From NCBI RefSeq assembly GCF_034497705.1, contig NZ_JAXRUV010000008.1:1-64000 (forward strand): a stretch of DNA of 64,000 nt. Reading direction: 5' to 3'. The translations under genes were made by a program, and so were the position numbers. The notes under the pieces were generated by a model. The model was not told the DNA's origin. It worked only from the letters and a program-made list of their open reading frames with translations, and searched no databases. Positions 60,980 to 64,000 of the stretch are shown piece by piece. Within the stretch, counting starts at the first letter, position 1, and the number at the start of each line of letters is the position of its first letter. The stretch is from Marinococcus luteus_A (GTDB taxonomy: Bacteria; Bacillota; Bacilli; Bacillales; Marinococcaceae).

Positions 60980-61615
60980 ATGAAAATAGTTGTATTTGGC
61001 GCGACCGGAAACACCGGAAAACGGTTTGTCCGCAAAGCATTAAAAGAGGGCAGTGAAGTAGTAGTATACGCCCGGCAGCCGGAAAAATTATTGATTGATA
61101 ATGAAAATTTAACTGTTCATGAAGGAAAAATTACGAATTATCAAAACGTCTACGACTCCCTGAAGGGCGCCGATGCGGTAGTCAGCCTGCTCGGCCGCAA
61201 GGAAGCAGCGAAGGGCACACCGCTCAGCACAGGAATGTCCCACATTGTAAACGCGATGCAGGAGCGGGGCATCAGCCGTCTTGTGGCTGTGACGAGCTCG
61301 GATGTAAAAACCCCACAGGACGGCACGTCCAAGCGGTTCAGTCTGCTTACCACGGGCTGGAAAGTGGCGAAGTTTAAAGGCTCGAATGAAAATGCGAATG
61401 CCGCTGATATTATCCGCCAGTCAAATCTGGACTGGACGCTCGTCCGGGTGCCGGTGCTTTCCGATAAGCCTTCCGGCGAAAACGCGCCGACCGCAGGCTA
61501 TCCCGGCCGGCATGACCTGAAAAACACTCTCTACCGCCAGACACTGGTGGATTTTCTGTACGAACAGCTTGAAACGAGTGACTTCTCCAGGGAAGCTCCT
61601 GTATTGAGCAACTAA
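60980..61615 (+). CDS. NAD(P)-binding oxidoreductase (NmrA/BLVRB-like)
   Basis: A 211-residue protein with VVFGATGNTGKRFV at the N-terminus, VYARQPEKL at the second strand and DAVVSLLGRKEA. The length and the SNLDWTLVRVPVL segment match biliverdin-reductase-B-like NAD(P)H-flavin reductases. AGGAGGGG precedes the ATG at 60980; the frame opens at 60860 within the previous terminator. Single gene with a long palindromic terminator. Confidence 0.87.
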   Translation: MKIVVFGATGNTGKRFVRKALKEGSEVVVYARQPEKLLIDNENLTVHEGKITNYQNVYDSLKGADAVVSLLGRKEAAKGTPLSTGMSHIVNAMQERGISRLVAVTSSDVKTPQDGTSKRFSLLTTGWKVAKFKGSNENANAADIIRQSNLDWTLVRVPVLSDKPSGENAPTAGYPGRHDLKNTLYRQTLVDFLYEQLETSDFSREAPVLSN

Positions 61616-61622
61616 ATACGAT

Positions 61623-61660
61623 AAAAAGCAGGACCGAAAATTTTCGGTCCTGCTTTTTTT
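61623..61660. terminator. Perfect bidirectional terminator
   Basis: An 18-bp perfect palindrome, AAAAAGCAGGACCGAAAA and its complement, with T-runs both ways, between convergent genes. Confidence 0.93.
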
Positions 61661-61668
61661 ATTCTGTA

Positions 61669-62787
61669 TTAGTCCTGCCACACATCTTTTGCGATGGTGA
61701 CAACGTGCTCGAGCTTTTTCCACTGTTCGTCCTCGGTCAGAACATTGCCTTCCTCGGTCGAAGCGAACCCGCACTGCGGGCTCAGGCAGAGCTGCTCAAG
61801 CGGCACATATTCGGACGCTTCCATGATTCTTGATTTTACATCCTCCGCGTTTTCAAGCTCTCCGCTTTTGGAGGTGATCAGGCCGAGCACGACCTGCACA
61901 TCCTCGCGGTTAATGAAACGGAGCGGTTTGAAATCGCCGGCCCGGTCGCTGTCATACTCAAGGAAAAAGCCGTCTACATTGACGCTGCCAAATAAAATAT
62001 CAGCTACAGGCTCGTAGCCGCCGGAAGAGATCCATGTAGAGCGGAAGTTACCGCGGCAGATGTGCATCGTAATTGTCATATCCTCCGGCTTGTAGGCGAC
62101 GGCTTCATTGACCGCCCGGGCATGGCGTTCCACCAGGGAACGATGGTCGATGCCCTCCTGATTCATACGCTCCACCTGTTCCTCGGAGCACAAATACGCC
62201 CAGGACGTGTCGTCGAGCTGCAGGTAGCGGCAGCCGGCGTCATAAAACGCCTGAATCGCTTTTTGATACGTCTTCGCCAGGTCGTCGATCATGTCTCCCG
62301 GCCCGTTGTAAAGATCGGTCTCAATCTCGCTTCGAAGGTGCAGCATGTTCGGGCTTGGTATCGTAAACTTTGCTTCGGTGCTGCCGGTGACCTGATGAAG
62401 GTAACGGAAATCCTCCAGCATCGGGTGCTTATCGCTGAAGTCAATTTTTCCGGTCACCTTGATGCCGCGGGCCTTCGTCTGTACGCCTTCAAACTGGATG
62501 CCGGAGTCTTTATCGTAGGCCTCCACACCAATTAAATCTTCAAGAAAATCAAAATGCCACCAGGCACGGCGAAATTCGCCGTCTGTGACAGCCTGAAGCC
62601 CCGTTTCTTCTTGCTTTTGAACGATGCGCTCGATTTCCTTATCCTCTACACGGCGCAGCTCGTCCGCAGAAATGGCTCCATTCGCGTAGCGTTCACGTGC
62701 TTCTTTGATAGCGACAGTACGCAAAAGGCTTCCTACCTGATCTGCCCGGTAGGGAGCTTTTGTCCGCCAGGATGCTGATTGTGCCAT
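61669..62787 (-). CDS. MetE C-terminal-like methyltransferase, YxjG/YxjH type
   Basis: A 372-residue cobalamin-independent methionine-synthase-like protein comprising only the C-terminal catalytic barrel. Zinc ligands are suggested by HICRGN (His, Cys) and QCGFAS (Cys); DQVGSLLR, DDTSWAYLC and FLEYDS are typical of YxjG/YxjH, reported in B. subtilis as alternative methionine synthases. The ATG with AAAGGAGAG starts it. No S-box riboswitch lies in the 73-bp leader. Confidence 0.9.
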   Translation of the reverse strand: MAQSASWRTKAPYRADQVGSLLRTVAIKEARERYANGAISADELRRVEDKEIERIVQKQEETGLQAVTDGEFRRAWWHFDFLEDLIGVEAYDKDSGIQFEGVQTKARGIKVTGKIDFSDKHPMLEDFRYLHQVTGSTEAKFTIPSPNMLHLRSEIETDLYNGPGDMIDDLAKTYQKAIQAFYDAGCRYLQLDDTSWAYLCSEEQVERMNQEGIDHRSLVERHARAVNEAVAYKPEDMTITMHICRGNFRSTWISSGGYEPVADILFGSVNVDGFFLEYDSDRAGDFKPLRFINREDVQVVLGLITSKSGELENAEDVKSRIMEASEYVPLEQLCLSPQCGFASTEEGNVLTEDEQWKKLEHVVTIAKDVWQD

Positions 62788-62860
62788 ACTCTCTCTCCTT
62801 TAAAAACCATTAGTGAAATATCTTGAAGCTTATCAAAATTTTGAATAGAAGTAAATTGCT

Positions 62861-63157
62861 TCAGAGGGAGACGAGCCTTGAAATAACATATAAAAACAGT
62901 AAAAACAGAAGAAATAGGGCGATGCTTCCGGCAATCAGGGAATAGAGGAAGCGTTTTTTATTTTTCACTTCGGTATAAACGATGAAATACCTCAAGCCTG
63001 CGACTGTGAGACCGACTGGAACGATTAAAACGAGCGGATGAGTGACATAGGCAAGAAGCTCGCTGGAGGTAAAAAATAGCCTGATGGTCAGCAGCGCGGC
63101 ATAGACAGCCAGAACAGCGAGAGCAGAATTGATATAGGTATGAGCACGTGTCGGCAA
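62861..63157 (-). CDS. Three-helix membrane protein, function unknown
   Basis: A 98-residue protein with three hydrophobic segments (about 8-30, 36-60 and 70-96) and short basic loops. It is upstream of the methyltransferase gene by 73 nt and could be co-transcribed. The ATG start is only moderately supported. No family recognised. Confidence 0.65.
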   Translation of the reverse strand: MPTRAHTYINSALAVLAVYAALLTIRLFFTSSELLAYVTHPLVLIVPVGLTVAGLRYFIVYTEVKNKKRFLYSLIAGSIALFLLFLLFLYVISRLVSL

Positions 63158-63230
63158 GCAAAAACATCCTTTTATATATATTTACTTTTATTCTTATCAT
63201 AAACCCAGGTCTTTGTTAACGGGCAATGTA

Positions 63231-63265
63231 AAAAAAGCCCGTGCTGCTCGAAAAGCACGGGCTTT
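63231..63265 (-). terminator. Rho-independent terminator of the hemolysin III gene
   Basis: AAAGCCCGTGCT pairs with AGCACGGGCTTT; on the minus strand a run of T follows. Confidence 0.85.
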
Positions 63266-63271
63266 CGTCTG

Positions 63272-63919
63272 CTATAGAGGGATAACGTAGAAAAACACGG
63301 CAGAGAAATGGGCGGCGGAGCCGGCGAGAACAAAAAAGTGCCAGACGGCGTGATGGTAGGGAAAGCTCCGCCACATGTAAAAAATAGTGCCGGCGGTGTA
63401 CAATACGCCTCCAATAACGAGCAGCACCAGGCCGCCGTAGGGAAGCGCGCTCACGAGCGCCGGCCAGGCGATAATAATGATCCACCCCATACCGATGTAA
63501 AAAACAGTCGACAGAATACGAAACCGCTTGGTGAAGAAGGCTTTAAAAATAATACCGATAAATGCAATGCCCCATACAACGCCGAACAAGACCCAGCTTA
63601 AGGTGCCGTGGAGTGCATGAAACAAAAACGGGGTATAGGTGCCTGCAATAAATAAGTAAATGGCAGAGTGATCTAAGACTTCAAACAAATCCTTGAGTCT
63701 GCCCGGGGGAAAGCTGTGAAGAAGGGTGGAGCATACGTAGGAGAGAAGCATAGATGTGCCGAAAATAGAAACGCTTACCACATGGAGGGCTGAAGCGTTC
63801 ATGGAAGCGAAAACGATCATAATAATAAGCGCAGCAGCGCTCAGCAGAGCACCGATGCCGTGCGTGACTGCGTTAGCGAATTCCTCCCGTTTAGTAAACG
63901 TGTGGGTTTGGTCCTGCAT
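63272..63919 (-). CDS. Hemolysin III family (PAQR-like) membrane protein
   Basis: A 215-residue, seven-helix YqfA/YplQ-type protein. The conserved residues are all visible: THGIGALLS (His), SYVCSTLLHSF (Ser and His), EVLDHSAIYLFIAGTYTPF (Asp-His) and HHAVWHFFVLAGSAAHF (zinc His pair). PAQR-like proteins bind zinc and may be lipid hydrolases; the hemolysin name is historical. The start at 63919 is uncertain since ATG 63964 is also in frame; neither has a strong ribosome site. Confidence 0.87.
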   Translation of the reverse strand: MQDQTHTFTKREEFANAVTHGIGALLSAAALIIMIVFASMNASALHVVSVSIFGTSMLLSYVCSTLLHSFPPGRLKDLFEVLDHSAIYLFIAGTYTPFLFHALHGTLSWVLFGVVWGIAFIGIIFKAFFTKRFRILSTVFYIGMGWIIIIAWPALVSALPYGGLVLLVIGGVLYTAGTIFYMWRSFPYHHAVWHFFVLAGSAAHFSAVFFYVIPL

Positions 63920-64000
63920 ACGCCGCCTTCTTTCATTGAGAATAGTTTCTTCATTATAACTCATTTTCAGCAGAGTTTCGAACAGGTATAAATGGCTGTG

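Noticed and set aside
62788..62860. S-box riboswitch expected ahead of a YxjG-like gene
   Set aside because: The 73-bp gap is too short and shows no S-box core; none is visible before the upstream membrane gene either.
1..64000. CRISPR array, tRNA, rRNA, insertion sequence or prophage
   Set aside because: No regular repeat-spacer pattern, tRNA-like cloverleaf, rRNA segment, transposase, integrase or phage structural gene was seen on either strand.

Overview
The window reads as a chromosomal segment of a Bacillaceae (Firmicutes) bacterium, probably a halotolerant or alkaliphilic one. Genes carry strong AGGAGG-type ribosome binding sites and some use GTG or TTG starts. Many are classic Bacillus families: CsaA, a SacT-SacP-SacA sucrose locus with its RAT antiterminator, PbpC-type PBP, YrhK, YmfJ/DUF3243, paired CrcB and YxjG-like methyltransferase. 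Extracytoplasmic domains are strongly acidic, the one NatA/NatB-like exporter and the Na+/alanine symporter fit a Na+-rich habitat, and base composition is moderate. I see no rRNA, tRNA, transposase, integrase, phage module or CRISPR array.

Layout. 1-9.2 kb: assorted oxidoreductases, CsaA, an alpha/beta hydrolase, a putative siderophore esterase behind a Fur-box-like site, a lipoprotein PBP and a VanZ-like protein. 9.2-14.9 kb: DoxX-like membrane genes, a fluoride riboswitch with two overlapping crcB genes, an MFS transporter, a NatA/NatB-like ABC exporter and a PH-domain protein. 15.3-21.1 kb: sugar-linked genes (aldose epimerase, a kinase-like remnant, a sugar-phosphate isomerase family protein behind a LacI-type palindrome, a uronate-dehydrogenase-like protein, a zinc alcohol dehydrogenase). 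21-28 kb: a nucleotidase, CynX/NimT-type and EamA transporters, MOSC and FdhD, and an AlsT-type symporter. 28-34 kb: a TTG-started sigma-like regulator divergent from gldA, then the complete sucrose locus sacT / RAT-terminator / sacP-sacA. 34-44 kb: an uracil-DNA glycosylase family protein, an M14-like peptidase, a LytTR regulator next to a succinate:acetate CoA-transferase-like gene, a threonine-synthase-like enzyme, an FAD oxidoreductase and an NmrA-like protein. 42.8-45.3 kb: an old-yellow-enzyme gene divergent from a DoxX gene, with two Rex/FNR-like palindromes between them.

45.5-56 kb holds an ABC exporter and, most interesting, a guanidine operon. A guanidine-I (ykkC) riboswitch with a terminator precedes two DUF1989 proteins (carboxyguanidine deiminase subunits), a 1210-residue biotin-dependent carboxylase best read as guanidine carboxylase, allophanate hydrolase and a YjiH-family membrane protein. 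The expected route is guanidine to carboxyguanidine to allophanate to ammonia and CO2. The YjiH protein is a candidate guanidine-linked transporter with no assigned role.

56-64 kb: a GNAT enzyme, a multiply broken DUF2294/MpsC-type pseudogene, an orphan 81-residue protein, a second uracil-DNA glycosylase paralogue, a VC0807-like membrane protein, a TSUP permease, a class F sortase destroyed by an internal deletion, an NAD(P)-binding protein, a MetE C-terminal-like methyltransferase and a hemolysin III family protein. Decayed genes at 16.4, 57.0 and 60.6 kb show ongoing gene loss. All functional calls come from reading the sequence and from family knowledge; no database search was run.
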